This document shows, piece by piece, positions 12,057-24,424 of a stretch of 64,000 nucleotides of DNA. Each line of letters starts with the position of its first letter. Position 1 is the stretch's first letter. The translations under genes and the position numbers were made by a program. The notes below the pieces were generated by a model that worked only from the letters and a program-made list of their open reading frames with translations, was not told the DNA's origin and did no database searches. Origin of the DNA: Saccharina japonica (taxonomy: Eukaryota; Sar; Phaeophyceae; Laminariales; Laminariaceae); contig MEHQ01002260.1 of assembly GCA_008828725.1 (NCBI GenBank), forward strand, positions 124,001-188,000, written 5' to 3'.

Positions 12057-15000
12057 GTTTGTTGTTGTTGTGCTTCCACACATAGTCACGAAAAAGGCAC
12101 GAATCGCACCCACAGCAGGCAGCACAGCGCCGTGCTGTGTGCCGTGTTGTTGTGATTTATCTTCCTTTCGAACACACAGCTTTGTTGTCCTCCTGGGGCA
12201 TGGAGCTGTATCTATCTGTGAGCCGTGTTGCTGTGCTTTCTCTTTCGAACATACAGCTTTGTTGTCCTGGAGCATGGAGTTCTTGGCATTCGCAAGTCGC
12301 CTGTTTCCTCCTTGATTTATGTGCCACCTGTGCCTTTCTTTCACATTCTGTCGTGTCCTTGATGAGCGAGCGTAGCGGGTGGACCGTCCGCTACGCGAAG
12401 CGCCTTGTACTAGGTGTACCGTTGTACATACAGGTATTGATATCAGTTCAGGTCTAGTCAGTCTTCTGCGCTCGATGAGCATCCGCATAATGAATCGATT
12501 GGCGTTTAATTAAACATGATGGGGCTTTGTTTGGGGTTGGGTGATATGCAGCAAGTGACAAGTTCGGGACTCCACCTACTGCAGTTCATGTACGAGTAGC
12601 AATGTATATAGTATCAGCAGTACTGTACATTGCTGCAGACTACAGCAGCACTACTACAGGGGTTACAAATAATCCCACTGCTGTTTTAGTACATGCAGGT
12701 GACCGAATCAAACCTTTCAAAGACAAACCAGGTACATATTTTTCTCGAGGGAGGACCTTAGCTTTGGCACGCCGACCAACCACCAGAAAGCCCACTTCAG
12801 TGCCAAGGCGATGCTGCACCTCATTTTTTTACGGGCGTTATTTGACTCTTCACGACTAATAAAACAGATAAAGTAGATATATACTGTAGATAGATATGCC
12901 ATTTGCATTGCGGGTGCTCGTTTCAGAAGCCGTATCTGAGGGCGGATTGCCAGATATATTGGCATTCGCCATGTAGAGCTGATTTTGTTTGGTGAAACAA
13001 AAAACACTTGGCGAAGAAACACACCAATAACCGGGTCCGACGCGTGCTACGGTGGAGGTAGCACTTTTTGGCTGAATCGTTTTCTGAACGATCGGGTTCC
13101 TTAACCCAAACTCGACGGATTTCCGTTTTGGTGACGAATACTATTTCAGAGTATACTTCGGTCATGAAATTTCGCATGCGGCAGCACTTTTCATTTCCTC
13201 CAAAATCATTATTTCGGTGAGGTATGACGCTCCTTAAGTGAGGAGCTCAGAAAAAACACGGTGAACCTCTATCGTAGCATGCGTCGTCCGGGACATCACG
13301 GGAAGACCAAATGTTCGTGAAAGCCACCGACCCCTTTTTTGTTTCAAAGGCGGAAACCTTCCCTCTCGCCATTTTACAGGTAGATCCGCATTTCGTTTTT
13401 TTCAAGCAAACGGCATAATGCGAAATATTCCATATTTCGTGCACGATGATATTGACATTGAACAATGTCGCGCACCATTAGGCGTGCCGAGTTGAGAAGT
13501 TATCGACACCTGACGGGGTTTGTTTCATTGTTCAATGTGTCCGTAACGTTCTTTTTGAGCGCATGTTGTGCAAGGGAATGGCGTCCCGGCCCTAAGTAAA
13601 GATAGAGGAGCATGCCGTGTAAAGTCAACGTCCGCTACGCCCTTACGTGCGTATGGTAGTACTTTGCACGGTGGGGACGTTGTTTGAGATTGTTTTACTA
13701 TCCTCTTTCTATTTCTAAGGCAGCCTGACGCTCGCCTACTGGAGGGTGAAATGCGCACGTAAAATTACGAGACACGCTACGGTAGGGTAGAGGGGCACCT
13801 CGTTATCTCTAGGTCTCCTAACTTGAGGAGCTCATTGCTCGGTCAGGAACTGACTTTTACGAACATGGAAAGTGCAACCCGATGAACCGTCCCATGGTCC
13901 TGGTATACATACTGTAGGATAATAATGACGAACAAGAATGACCTTCAGCAGCCTTCAGACGATATTTGGTCAAGGATCCCTGTCACTCAGAAAATAGTTT
14001 CTCAAAAAGGTACTCCCGCTATCGTAGGACGGGTCTGACATTTTTAGTATTTTAACGCGTAGACGTTCGCACGTTGGCCCACGGCGGGTACTGTGAGGAC
14101 AGTCGCCTTCGGGGGCCTGGCTGTCTCGGGGTGGGGCTGCAAACGCGCACCCCGGCCCGTGGTGCCCTGCACGGTGGCCACGATATATTCCTGGTGCCGC
14201 GTTTGATATGTTTCGGAAAATGCGCTCAACCCTTACGCGGCACAATTACCCCGCGTCGTATGGTCGTTCGATCCGATCGCGGCCAAGCACTTTGCCCTCT
14301 CTGACTCACAGTGTCATCTCGCCCTGCGTACGCAGCAATCGAAAATCTCCTCGACGGTCGTTTAATGACTGGGTACTATCGTGCTGCGAACCTTTTTCAA
14401 GGTTTGCCGAATTATGACGTGCCGTGTATGGGCATGTTTGAATGCCCCCCTCGAGCCGTCCTCCTGAGCCCCTCCTTCATACAGGACTGCACCACCGCCA
14501 AACATTGCACCGGAAGCCCCTCTCCTTCTGTGTCGCCCCCCGCGATACCCTCTCGACATATCCCTTCCTCCACGCGTACGCCTGTGTATATCAGTGGCGG
14601 TCCCGCACGCTCGCCTCTCAACAAGGAGACTCACTTCCCCCTGTGTAGTACGTACAGTACCACTGTAGTACGATCCCTACTCTATGCTAAGCAAACCCAT
14701 TCATTGTCCAGATCTCATCGTTTCCGGCCGCCCACGTTACACGCTGTCGCTGTCGCGAGCGCGGGCGGGCGCGGCGCCATACGACTGTTTTCACCTTGTG
14801 TACAACCCACCCCCCTGACGCACGGCAAAACACGGAGTCAGCATGTCTGATGACGGCGCCGCTGCGAGGCCACACCACTGCACTTCATGTGAAATGCACC
14901 AGTGCACACACATAAACAACACACAGAAACACCGAAATCAGCACCAAATACATAATCGACATTCCATGATAGTTTTACAGATAGCCCAGTAGTCGCATTG

Positions 15001-18000
15001 TCAAACCTCGAAAATGCAGCGTTTAGCCCGGCACTAGAGATATCAAACCTCGAACCTATATTGACATATCCCTGCATTGGCGCTATGAAACCTCCTAAGC
15101 ATTCAGTATAGCCCTGTGCTTGTTGTTTTGTACGTATATTATTCTGTGAAAGAGCACGCAGTACTCGCAGTATCGGAGCTCGGAACTACTGTATACCGCC
15201 CAGTATTTTCAGTACTAAACCCCGCAAACTACTGAACACGCCAGTATCCACGATACACGATGCTGGCCAGTATAATGTAGCTTTTGTTGGGGGGGGAATT
15301 CTGATCAACGGGGCTCTCACTGTAAAGCGAGAAACTACGTATGATGCCGTTGGAACCCGATCCATTTTTTGCAATCAGTATCTGCTCTGTTCGTGCTTCT
15401 TTCGCCCTGGCAGGTCAACCTCGCCATCGTCCTGGACGGGTCAGGCAGCATCAACAGCACTAACTTCGCGCTGGAGCAGGGGTTCGCCGAGGACGCCGTC
15501 GCAGCGTTTGCCGCGCGAAACCTGTTCGACAATGGAGGAACGGCCTCTTACGTGCAGTATTCGAGTGTTCTGGCCTCCTCCGGAACGTTCACCTCCGCTC
15601 AAGACTTCAACGCCTTCGCCGCCGCCGACGTGCAGTCTTTGGGGGGCACGACCACGTCCATCGGTATCGACGAAGGCACCGCGCTCCTGGCCGTGAACCC
15701 TGCAAGCGCTTCTTTCATGATCGTCATCACCGACGGGCAGAGCAGCAGCATTACCGTCACTACGGCGGCAGCAGACGCGGCCAGGGCCGCCGGCATCGTG
15801 GTATTCGCTGTGGGAGTAGGTGAGTTTGCGGCATCGAATGTCTGTATGTGTGCGTCATGATTCGCTCCTGTGTGCGGACTTGTTGCAATGAGTGGGACCA
15901 GCGTAATTCGTTTTTTGTAGCACATGCTTCCTGGAGTGGATATGCACTATGCAGATCCTACACAGCTTCTCAAAGCGACATGTGAGGAACTAGAGATCAA
16001 CATAATGATATGTTCGAGTATTTCAACAATAGATACAAGTAGGTCTATTCTAGCCGCCCTAAAGCACGTGTCTCCATCCACGCAGTGGGAGCAAACCAGG
16101 CAGACCTATCAAGCCGTCTGAAGCGTCGTACACCGCGGCTATTACCCGACATCTACCGAAACTACTTTTGGAACCAACCATGTACACGTTCTCGTTGCTC
16201 AACACCATGTCGAGCGCACACATGACTAAGCGAGCCATCATTTCACACGTCAGGCGGACATATCTCGATCTACTTTGGGCGATCTGCATTTTTCCTGCCA
16301 TTATGATATGTTGTGCTGGTACGCGCGGCGGTAGCTACCTCGTCTTAAAAACGTGTCCTAGACCATGCTGATTAGTATACGGATCTCACCCGGCAACATG
16401 AGCTGGATCATACAAACTAGGAGGAATCTATAATAATTCCCTGAACTGTCCATATTATTTTCTCTCTTTCGCTAAATTAGTTAATTGTACCCCCCCATAC
16501 CACGAACAACCTACCTATGTACTATTATATATACGTAGGGTTACATTACCGCAGTTTTTTTTATAGATCATGCTTTTCCCTCTTTCGCTAAATTAATTAA
16601 GTGTACCCCCGCATACCGCGAAAAAACCTACCTATGTCCTATTATATATACGTAGGGTTACATTCCCCAGTTTTTTGTATATAGATCATGCTGTTCCCTC
16701 TTTCGCTAAATTATTTAATTGCACCCCCCCCATACCACGAACAAACCTACCTATGTACTATATTTTTCTCCCCCTTTCGCTGGAATCATTTCCTACCCGA
16801 TATCCAACATACACGAATCTTCCCCCTTTCGTCGAATATAATTTCAGTGGGAATCGAGGAAAAGTCCAATACATACATGTGTGCAATATATATTGAAAAA
16901 ATATTTTGAAAAAAAACAACAACACACACAGCTGTGAGATCGAGGATTTGATCGAACCTCATTTTTGCAAGCTGAGTGGGATACTTCCATCGCGCGAACT
17001 ACGGGTCTTGAGGGGAACAAAATCTGACATATGTCGAACTCAAGGGAGGTCACATATATACCATGTATATATATATATATATATCCTCAATATCTCGTCG
17101 CACTCCGCAATTTTCAAACTACCATTGACGCCTGGAATGCCCCCCCCCATGTATCCTCCGCTGCAGGCGATGAGGTTGGTGCTGATGAACTGCTCGGGAT
17201 CGCAGGCGACGCCGCCAACGTCTTCCTCGTCGCAGAATTTGATCTTCTTGACGGTAAGCCGCGGATAACAACAACAACAACGATAATTGGGAACACGGAA
17301 AAATCGTTCTTGAAAGTGGGCCAATGATCGAATTTTGGTTTTCCTCATCAATAACTAGACGAAAGCACTACATTTCCGTAGCGACCCGCTTCTTGTATAC
17401 TGCTATGACACGTATCCACACCCTAGATATGTTAACCTCGGACGTACCGGGTAGGCGCATGCGATCGAAAATGCTGGTAGCTACTATATTCCCTTGGTGG
17501 TACCCCGTAAGCACATGCGCTTTCTTTCTGGTTTGACGCATGTTGCGATAGGATTGGACCAATATTTCTGCGACTCCGCACTCGAGAAAGTACCTGCAGG
17601 CTGGGTCAAGCTTACTGCCCCACATTCCTTAAGGATCCAACGTCAAAGCCGTGGTATAAGGATATAGACCGTGAAATTGGTCCACCATGTTCTTCAAGCC
17701 CCTGTCGATTATTTCCCTGTTGAGGTTTTAGTCTTTTTTTCGTGTGTTTGACAGGTGTTTCTTTTTTTGTGTATTTCTGTTGGGAAATTTGGATCTCAAA
17801 TGTTCGGTGACGAAAAACAATCACGGCAACACATTTCTGCCCAAAACTCCAAAACCGAAAGTTCAGAATTCAGAATTTAGTTTCGAACTTTTCCTAAAAA
17901 CCTGGTCGGCGCTTTCGGGGCGTATACCCCAATTGATTTTGAGATACTGTACAGCAATGGTTTCATCTAATAAGAGCTATAACAGCAAAATACACAAGGT

Positions 18001-21000
18001 TTGGCAGGGGCTTATGGAACACGCGTGCAAACTTTCTAAGTTAATCTGTTTAAAACGGCGTGGACATTTATTTGGACCCTGTGCGGTAAACATGCAAGGT
18101 TCGGGTGCTTTATGCAGTTTCAATACTGAATTGATTTCGGGCTTTTAGTATGGTTTACTATTGATCGTACGCAGTCTGTTTTTCAACTCTTTGCGTGCGT
18201 AACGTTCAGAAAAACAAGGGGGGAGGGTTGGTTATATTCCTACGGAAACACCTAGTTAGGTTTGACCTCTATGAAGGCCTGTTATTGGTCGGGTCACATT
18301 TTCCGCGGCAGCGGCAGTCGTAGACCCTAAACCAAAACTGGCTGTGTCACCTATTTCCATTGCTCATGGCGGCCACAATGCCAAATATGGGACATCAGAG
18401 TTTCTCATGCATGCAGCATTCGTGACTGAAACAATTTGATGCGATAAGCTTGAACTATCTCGTATACCTATCCCAAACGCTGACTTCGAGAAACAAGAAA
18501 GGCGCGTCATGATGACGCATGCTACGGTAGAGATGCACCGGACGCATGCCACCATACGTAGAGGTGCACCATGTTTTTTTCTGAGCTCCTCACCTAAGGA
18601 GCGTCATACCTCACCGAAAAAAATGATGTTGGAGGAAAATAAAAGTGCTGCCCGGATGAGAAATATCATGACCGAAGTATGGTCTGAAAACATATTTCGT
18701 CACGAAAATGAACGTCCGGCGAGTTTGGGTTAAGGAGCCCGATCACTTCAGAAAACGATCCGGCCAAAACGTGCTACCTCTGCCGTAGCCTGCATGCAGG
18801 TGCAGCATGTTTCTGCCTTCTGAGGGTGGTCACTTGAAGACCTACAGCTCTATACCTCACCCGATGAACAATACCATGGCCTAACTATACTAAGTATACT
18901 AAGCATACTATAAACTATATTGCAACACGATAGATAGTGAAGCTGACGCGTACTACGGTAGAGGTAGCACTTTTTGGCTGAATCGTTTTCTGAACGATCG
19001 GGTTCCTTAACCCAAATTCGACGGATTTCCATTTTTGTGACGAATACTATCTCAGAGTATACTTCGGTCATGAAATTTCGCATACGGCAGCACTTTTATT
19101 TTCCTCCAAAATCATGTTTTCGGTGAGGTATGACGCTCCTTAAGTGAGGAGCTCAGAAACAATATGGTGCACCTCTATCGTAGCATGCGTCACCTCCGAC
19201 GATTTGGGTTATTATAAGGAGCCCGGACAGTCAAAAGAAAATCAGCCAAAGAAAGCCACATTTATCGTGTCACGCGTCTGAGGGCCTAGGCATAGCACGA
19301 ATATATTATAACCAGCACACAAATAAACGGGTGTTCCAACAATGAGGCATGCCTTATTTGGAAGTTTCTCTGTGTAAAAGAAGTGTACTAATAGTCATAT
19401 ATTTAGAGAAACGAGGATACCCCTAGAACGCGTGTTGTGTTGCTAGGCGCTAGCAACGATGCCAAAGGTACTCCACGGCTGTCAGGTAGTTACTCAAGAA
19501 CTAATGTTTTGGTTGGTTGTTCTGCGCTATATACATTGCACAAATATCGAATCCCTGACCACGCCTCCGCGAAGACTCGCTTATGACCTAGACGCAAATA
19601 CACTACATGGTCCTTCCTACTCGGTACCTCGTATGTCTTGAAAGCAATCAGACGCTTTTTTTCTAAGAAACACGCTAAACGTTTTGGCAGTGCCACGACG
19701 ACGACGGGTGTATATAATACTGTGCTTAAATACGGTACGAGAGTGGTTCTATCATACTTCAGGCATATTGATTCACGTAGTGACGTATGGCGTTTTATGG
19801 CGCGGCCTACCACATGTCATCAAAGAGGAGAAACTAGGTGAATGGGGACACTAAAATCACGGACCCCAGACTACTACTCCAGACACACGTGCGTGACCCG
19901 TATCATTGTGTCACGGGTGCCACATGAATGATATCAATATCCTCACGGATTGCCAACCGCGCTCGCTTGAGGCTGCATCCAACGACTCGCCTCCCAGTAC
20001 AACAATCCCTCGTCACTAAAGTCAACTCCAAGATGACAGTCGACCCGTATTGACCACGGTGGTATCACAAACAACTTCGGACGCATCTTTCGGTAGCCTG
20101 CATGCAGGTGCACCATGTGTTTTCTGAGGGTATGGTCGCTTGAGGGGCGCTACACCTCACCGAACAACTAATATAGGAGGAGGGGGAACAAATACCATCA
20201 GATGAGCAGTCTCATGGACCAAGCATACAACGAAATAGATGGCAACACAAGGATGCAATTCGACGAGTTTGGGTTAAGACCACTCCCGTCATCAAGAAAA
20301 CCCCGGGTCCAACAAAGAAAATGCCGCCTCTGCCATAGCACGCGTCTTCGCCTGGGAGTCAGCACCCACCCGTAGGTAACCAATATTTTCCGAGGAGTGT
20401 GCCACAATCGAACGTTTAAAACACCCACGAAAGACTCATGCTCCGGTAGAGGTTTCCGCCATGTGTTTTTTCTGAGCTCTTGTCCTTACTTGAGGAGCTC
20501 CATACCTCGCCGCAAATTTTACTTAGGGTGGAGAAAAACAAAATTACCCGATAAACCATCGGATGACGTAAGTATGCTATGAAAAAAAATACAACGAAAA
20601 CATGAAACTCCGACGATTTCGGGGTAAGGGGCACGGACGCGTGCTACGGTGGAGGAGGTATACCTTTTTTTGGCTGAATCGTTTTCTGAACGATCGGTTT
20701 CCTTAACCCAAATTCGACGGATTTCCATTTTTTGTGACGAATACTATTTCAGAGTATACTTCGGTCATAAAATTTCGCATCCGGCAGCACTTTTCATTTC
20801 CTCCAAAATCATTATGTCGGTGAGGTATGACGCTCCTTAAGTGAGGAGCTCAGAAAAAACACGGTCAACCTCTATCGTAGCATGCGTCCCCGATCGTTCG
20901 GAAGCAAAATCGAAAAAAACAAAAGTGCTACTTCTATCGCAGCACGCGTCGAAAAGCGCAATAATGAATTAATGCTGAATATATACCCCCTTCATATTGT

Positions 21001-24000
21001 CAAATTACTTTGTCCCAAGCGCTCATTGGTGGACTTCTGACCGAGTCACGCCATTCGTTCAAAACAAGCTTGAGCTACGTATACCCCACCCAACTCCGAT
21101 TGGTGACAGCGTTCAGCAGTAACGCAACCTTTTCGTCGGGGGTCGACGGCGACGTCACAGTATAAGTCAACAACGACATCCACCCTACATCTCCCCCGGT
21201 GCAACTCTTATAATGCACGATTCTCAGCGGCCTTGGAAAGCATCCTCTCGTCGAGCGGAGGCACCACCATATCGTGCCCGTCCACAGGCGCGATGGTGAC
21301 GATCGAGTTCAACGTTGCGGTCGCCTCAACTGGTTCCGGATCCGTCTCGGGAAGCACCGTCACCTTTTCCGCAGCTGACCTTGAGGCCAACGCGACCGTC
21401 TTCGAGGTTCTGCTGGAGGTGTGCGGCGCGGTTCCCGGTGGCAGCGTCGTCGTGTCGGCGGACTACACCGACGACCAGGGCAACACTCCCGACCTGTCCG
21501 TTATCACCGGGTTAGTGGTCGGCAACGACTCCTGCCCGTCATCTACCCCGGTGCCTACTCCAAGCCCGAGCAAGATGTCAACGGTGCCCACTCCGCACCC
21601 CACGAAGATGTCCACGGTGCCTACTCCAACCCCGAGCAAGAAGTCACCGGAGCCTACTCCCTACCCCACGAAGATGTCACCCGAGCCTACTCCTTGCCCG
21701 ACCAAAGTGATCCCGGAGCCCACTCCTTGTCCCACTAAGATGCCGCCGGCGCCTACGCCATGCCCCACTAAAAAGGACCCCACGCGCGGAGAACATCTCG
21801 AGTGCGGCGCGGCAGACCACTCCAGGCACCTTGGCTGCTACCTGGACGAGCCTCAACGCCGTGCGCTCGATGGCCCGATGTATAGCTCGGAGCATATGAC
21901 GACGCAGGTGAGGGAACGATTTGGTATAGATATGGTTAGTTAGCGGGGCAGTTATTTTTGTCGGGGGCCTCCAGATGACTTCCAATTGGTCGAACATGAC
22001 AGTACGTAGACACAAGCTTCATTTTATGGCTGCGCCACCTCTGCCCCATGCATGTATATGCTGATTTCGCTGTTGTTTCTGCTGCTGCCACAATATTTGG
22101 GACATGTGTTCACTGTTCCCGCGTATACACAGACACGCTTGACCACCTCCGCCATGTTTCGCATGCCCCGTTAACGTGTTTTTTAGCGAGAGCAATGCCA
22201 CGCAATACGGGTGGTGTGATATTGTCTAAGCTCCTCACACGACGAGCCCCATGCCCGACCCAAGACATATATTTAACAACGTGTGTTCGCGCAGGCCAAC
22301 CAACACATCTTGCATGCAATACACCTGAAACTGATACCTCGTGCACTAGTAAACGTGTCATAATAACCCGGGCAATACTTGCACCTAAAGAGCCCTACCG
22401 CGAGACTAGCCATGGGCCGTCAGCATGCATGATCTTGCAGGAGGGCCGCCTATGCTCGTGTTGGCAGTGCTGGGCACTCACCTCCACGAAGGTACAGTAT
22501 CGCAACCCAACCAACTCCAGGTGGAGCAGCTGATTCCATTTGTGTTTCCCTTACCCGCGCAATGTTTTGTCAGATGTGCGCCAAACGCTGCAGTGGCTAC
22601 AAGTACTTCGGTACGGCATACTCTTCAGGTGAGTCATTTTGAGTCCAACCGAGCCACCCACCCGATAACGCGAGCAGCGGTGATCCTATCGCACAATCAT
22701 AAGATGGTTGATGGCATAGAGCGCGTGTGTCACATAGCCGATAGTACGACCAGCATCCCGGGAACCGTAATCCTGCATATTTAACACATTTGGGTCGTGG
22801 CGTCCGTTTGGGTCTGCCACATACTTCTTCTGTTTCGGTATAGCCTGCGCGCGCACCCCCCTCCCCGGAGCATCATCCAACTTTCCTCGGCCGTGATGCG
22901 ACGCCGAGCCCGCCTCATACAAGAGATATCGGCGTTTCGTCCCTGGTTTTATGTTGCTCTCGCCTACCTTTCGTGTCCTTCTGTATGAAGGCGTCAGTTT
23001 CGGGCATTGAAAATTACCCGACCCCCCTCCCCGGGCAGATCGTAGCACATTAGTATGCATACGGGGAGACACCCGCGAGGCAGATACATAGTATACACAC
23101 TGGTGTCTCTGGAATTGTCCACACTGCGAAAAAACAAACAGTTCGTTTGATGCGGTCTATCCACACCCACGCAATTATGTTTCACGTGCGGTTCTTAGTA
23201 GGATTCATTCCACCCTTCATGCGCCTCGCCCAACACCTCACGGTGCTTCGCGCTTGGTGTTAGCAATGTCTGCCTGGTCGGTGAAAACCGGACATGCTCC
23301 GTTCCGGTATTGTAAGTATGCGAGGGTCTATGGTCATACGACTACGGCCATGCATGAAAATGAAGTACACCCCCCCCCCCGCTCCGTTTCAAAAGGAATG
23401 CGTGGTCAATGGTCAAATGACTAAGGCAGGCAAGAAATGAGTACGCCCCCCCCCCCCCCCCGCCTCGGAGTATGTTTTTGAGTAACCGTTTGATTGTTTT
23501 CATATACAGCAGCGGGTTTGTCCCTGGTATGTATCTCGTACGTACAACAGCAGTATGAATAGCATTGTTCCGTGGGTGGGTGTGCGTGGTGGGTTGAGGG
23601 GGAGGCGTCGCTAGGTGGGTGATTGTGGTGGTCGGGTGGGTGGAAGAGTGTGTGGGTGGAGGGTGGAGGAGTCCGTATATTTTTTTGATACATGTGTTCG
23701 CTGGTTGCTGGTGCTGCAGCGTACCATTAGTACGTTCAAAAGATGGTGAGCGAAACAGTGCGCTGTAAATTGCACACGTTGGTGGGCACAAATGAGTATA
23801 AGACTAACCACTGAATTATGTATAGTCTACACGAAGACCGGATGCTCCCTCGGCTTACGCATTCACTGAGGAATGCAACATGCACGCTTTTCCATAGTAG
23901 TACTTAAAAGAGAAGATTCGATTCCAGTCGCTGGCGCAGTTTCCACAGTTGCCGTTCACGGACAATTCGATGAGAATCGACGAGGGAAGAGGGGGCTGAT

Positions 24001-24424
24001 GATGTATACTCGCTATAAAAATGCAAAGAACGAACCGTAGCGGGGGAGCAGAGAGAGCAGTCTACTTTGTGACCCCAGATCTGAGTTACGACCAGGAAGG
24101 CGAGAGAGAAAGGAAGGGCGAATATAAGTAAAGGAATGGGAAACAAAGGAACACGTTCGTTTCCTATATATGTGCTATGCCACACCCCTATCGTAGCGAG
24201 CGTCATACCCCCGTTATTATTCCCTTGAGTTAACGAACACTTGTTGCGCGATTTGTCTCCGTATATAATGTGAACCCGTGTCCACAGACTGCCACTGCGG
24301 TGACTCCAGGCCTACCCACAAGGGAGGCGTGTGTGACTACGAGTGCTCCGGGGACAAGTCCAAGGCGTGCGGAGGCGTGGCCTGCATGAGCATCTTCAAA
24401 TTCGACTATTACGGGGGCCACTGA
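7590..24424 (+). CDS. Secreted vWA-WSC domain protein, gene A (6 exons)
   Basis: Exons read from splice signals and from the paralog: 7590-7769, 15414-15819, 17167-17253, 21228-21907, 22574-22628 and 24288-24424 (TGA), 1545 nt in all. The protein has a signal peptide (residues 1-25), then a short cysteine-containing segment. A vWA domain follows at about 61-224, with the DGSGS metal site at D68, S70 and S72, TTTS near 139 and the ITDG aspartate at 167. A beta-rich module spans 226-327. A Pro-Thr linker of repeated PTPxPxK units spans about 329-398, and the WSC domain runs from 416 to about 510 (GCY, MC..C, CHCG, C..YEC, ACGG). There is no transmembrane segment after the signal peptide. vWA and WSC domains are known for metal-dependent adhesion and carbohydrate binding, so an extracellular matrix role is inferred. 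The 7.6-kb first intron could hide a small exon. Confidence 0.85.
8232..8990. mobile_element. TA-flanked non-autonomous DNA transposon, copy 1
   Basis: A 759-bp element inside intron 1 of gene A. It starts CGAGCTGTGGTTCAGGCATA, and its end is the near reverse complement of that (TATACTCGAACCAGCCTG). TA dinucleotides flank both ends (8230-8231, 8991-8992), as in the Tc1/mariner group. A second copy of almost the same length is at 57344-58101 and a rearranged one at about 17750-18440. No transposase frame is present. The interior is rich in A and T runs. Confidence 0.7.
9830..10345. repeat. Two copies of a GC-rich hairpin repeat
   Basis: Two diverged direct copies, about 9830-9955 and 10190-10345. 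Each holds a strong hairpin: GGGTCGGGGCG..AGCCCCGACCC at 9843-9865 and its variant at 10210-10232. Shared blocks after the hairpin are CCGCCCAGC, TCCGTGGA and GATATCGCCAGGAGGC-like sequence. The GC content contrasts sharply with the surroundings. Confidence 0.6.
10408..11500. repeat. Tandem ~408-bp duplication with poly-A/T tracts
   Basis: A block starting CTTTTGTCTTTCTCTTGAAG at about 10408 recurs at about 11126. A second block (GAGATTTTTTTTCCACACTA at about 10891) recurs at about 11299, where it follows the repeated first block. The unit is about 408 bp, and a more diverged copy of the second block follows near 11600. The intervening 10580-10890 holds long T, G and A runs. No coding potential is seen. 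Confidence 0.65.
11903..12059. repeat. GGGT-type and ACT microsatellites
   Basis: GTGGGTGGGTG-type repeats at about 11910-11968 are followed by an uninterrupted ACT triplet run at about 12020-12056. The many short open frames here are products of the repeats. Confidence 0.8.
13039..13285 (+). mobile_element. GACGC-type MITE, copy 2
   Basis: 247-bp copy with ends GACGCGTGCTACGG and GTAGCATGCGTC, flanked by the exact 4-bp duplication GTCC (13035-13038 and 13286-13289). It lies in intron 1 of gene A. Confidence 0.85.
13290..15413. other. Distal part of gene A intron 1
   Basis: No element or gene is recognised. About 14240-14830 is comparatively GC-rich and carries overlapping open frames on both strands, but none resembles a known domain or has convincing splice sites. 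It is treated as intron sequence. Confidence 0.35.
16461..16775. repeat. Three tandem copies of a 116-118-bp unit
   Basis: CTCTTTCGCTAAATTA begins units at about 16465, 16581 and 16699. Each continues with a C-run, CATACC, CGAAC and CCTACCTATGT. The first two also carry TATATATACGTAGGGTTACAT. It is located in intron 2 of gene A. Confidence 0.75.
17750..18440. mobile_element. Rearranged relic of the TA-flanked element
   Basis: One part (about 17750-18080) matches the right portion of the 8232-8990 element (ACACGCGTGC, AACGGCGTGGACAT). Another (about 18300-18440) is the reverse complement of its left portion (GCGGCCAC, CATGCAGCATTCGTGACTGA). The segments are in altered order and orientation, so it looks like an old rearranged copy in intron 3 of gene A. 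Confidence 0.45.
18537..18790 (-). mobile_element. Old relative of the GACGC-type MITE, reversed
   Basis: Reverse-oriented decayed copy: GACGCATGCCACCATACGTA at the left, CTGAGCTCCTCACCTAAGGA, GGGTTAAGGAGCCCGATC, and CTACCTCTGCCGTAGC at the right. A 27-bp fragment of another end sits just before it (18510). Confidence 0.55.
18945..19191 (+). mobile_element. GACGC-type MITE, copy 3 (nested)
   Basis: 247-bp copy starting GACGCGTACTACGG and ending GCATGCGTC. Flanks are AGCT and ACCT, a 4-bp duplication with one change. The sequence on either side (GTGAAGCT | CCGACGATTTGGG) rejoins into the interior of an older family member, so this copy inserted into another copy. Confidence 0.8.
20636..20888 (+). 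mobile_element. GACGC-type MITE, copy 4 (nested)
   Basis: 253-bp copy. Flanks are CACG and CCCG. Removing it rejoins CGGGGTAAGGGG with CCCGATCGTTCGGAAG, a block found inside old family members, so it interrupts an older relative that ends near 20950 with GCAGCACGCGTC. Confidence 0.8.
23030..23460. repeat. Dispersed repeat R3, copy 1
   Basis: Shares long blocks with 47715-48330 and 56046-56545: GGCAGATACATAGT, CGGTTCTTAG, CTCGCCCAACACCTCACGG, CTTCGCGCTTGGTG, GGTCTATGGTCATA and CTACGGCCATGCA, then a C-run. After the C-run it has a TGGTCAA..TAAGGC stretch resembling a tRNA A box. Located in intron 5 of gene A. A SINE-like nature is possible but unproven. Confidence 0.6.
23565..23680. repeat. 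GGTGG/GGGT-rich simple repeat
   Basis: GTGGGTGGGTG and GGTGGTCGGGTGGGTGG runs in intron 5 of gene A. No coding meaning. Confidence 0.6.

Noticed and set aside
14311..14850. 179-codon frame in gene A intron 1
   Set aside because: Pro/Ser/Thr-rich with overlapping open frames on the other strand, no domain, and no counterpart in intron 1 of gene B.
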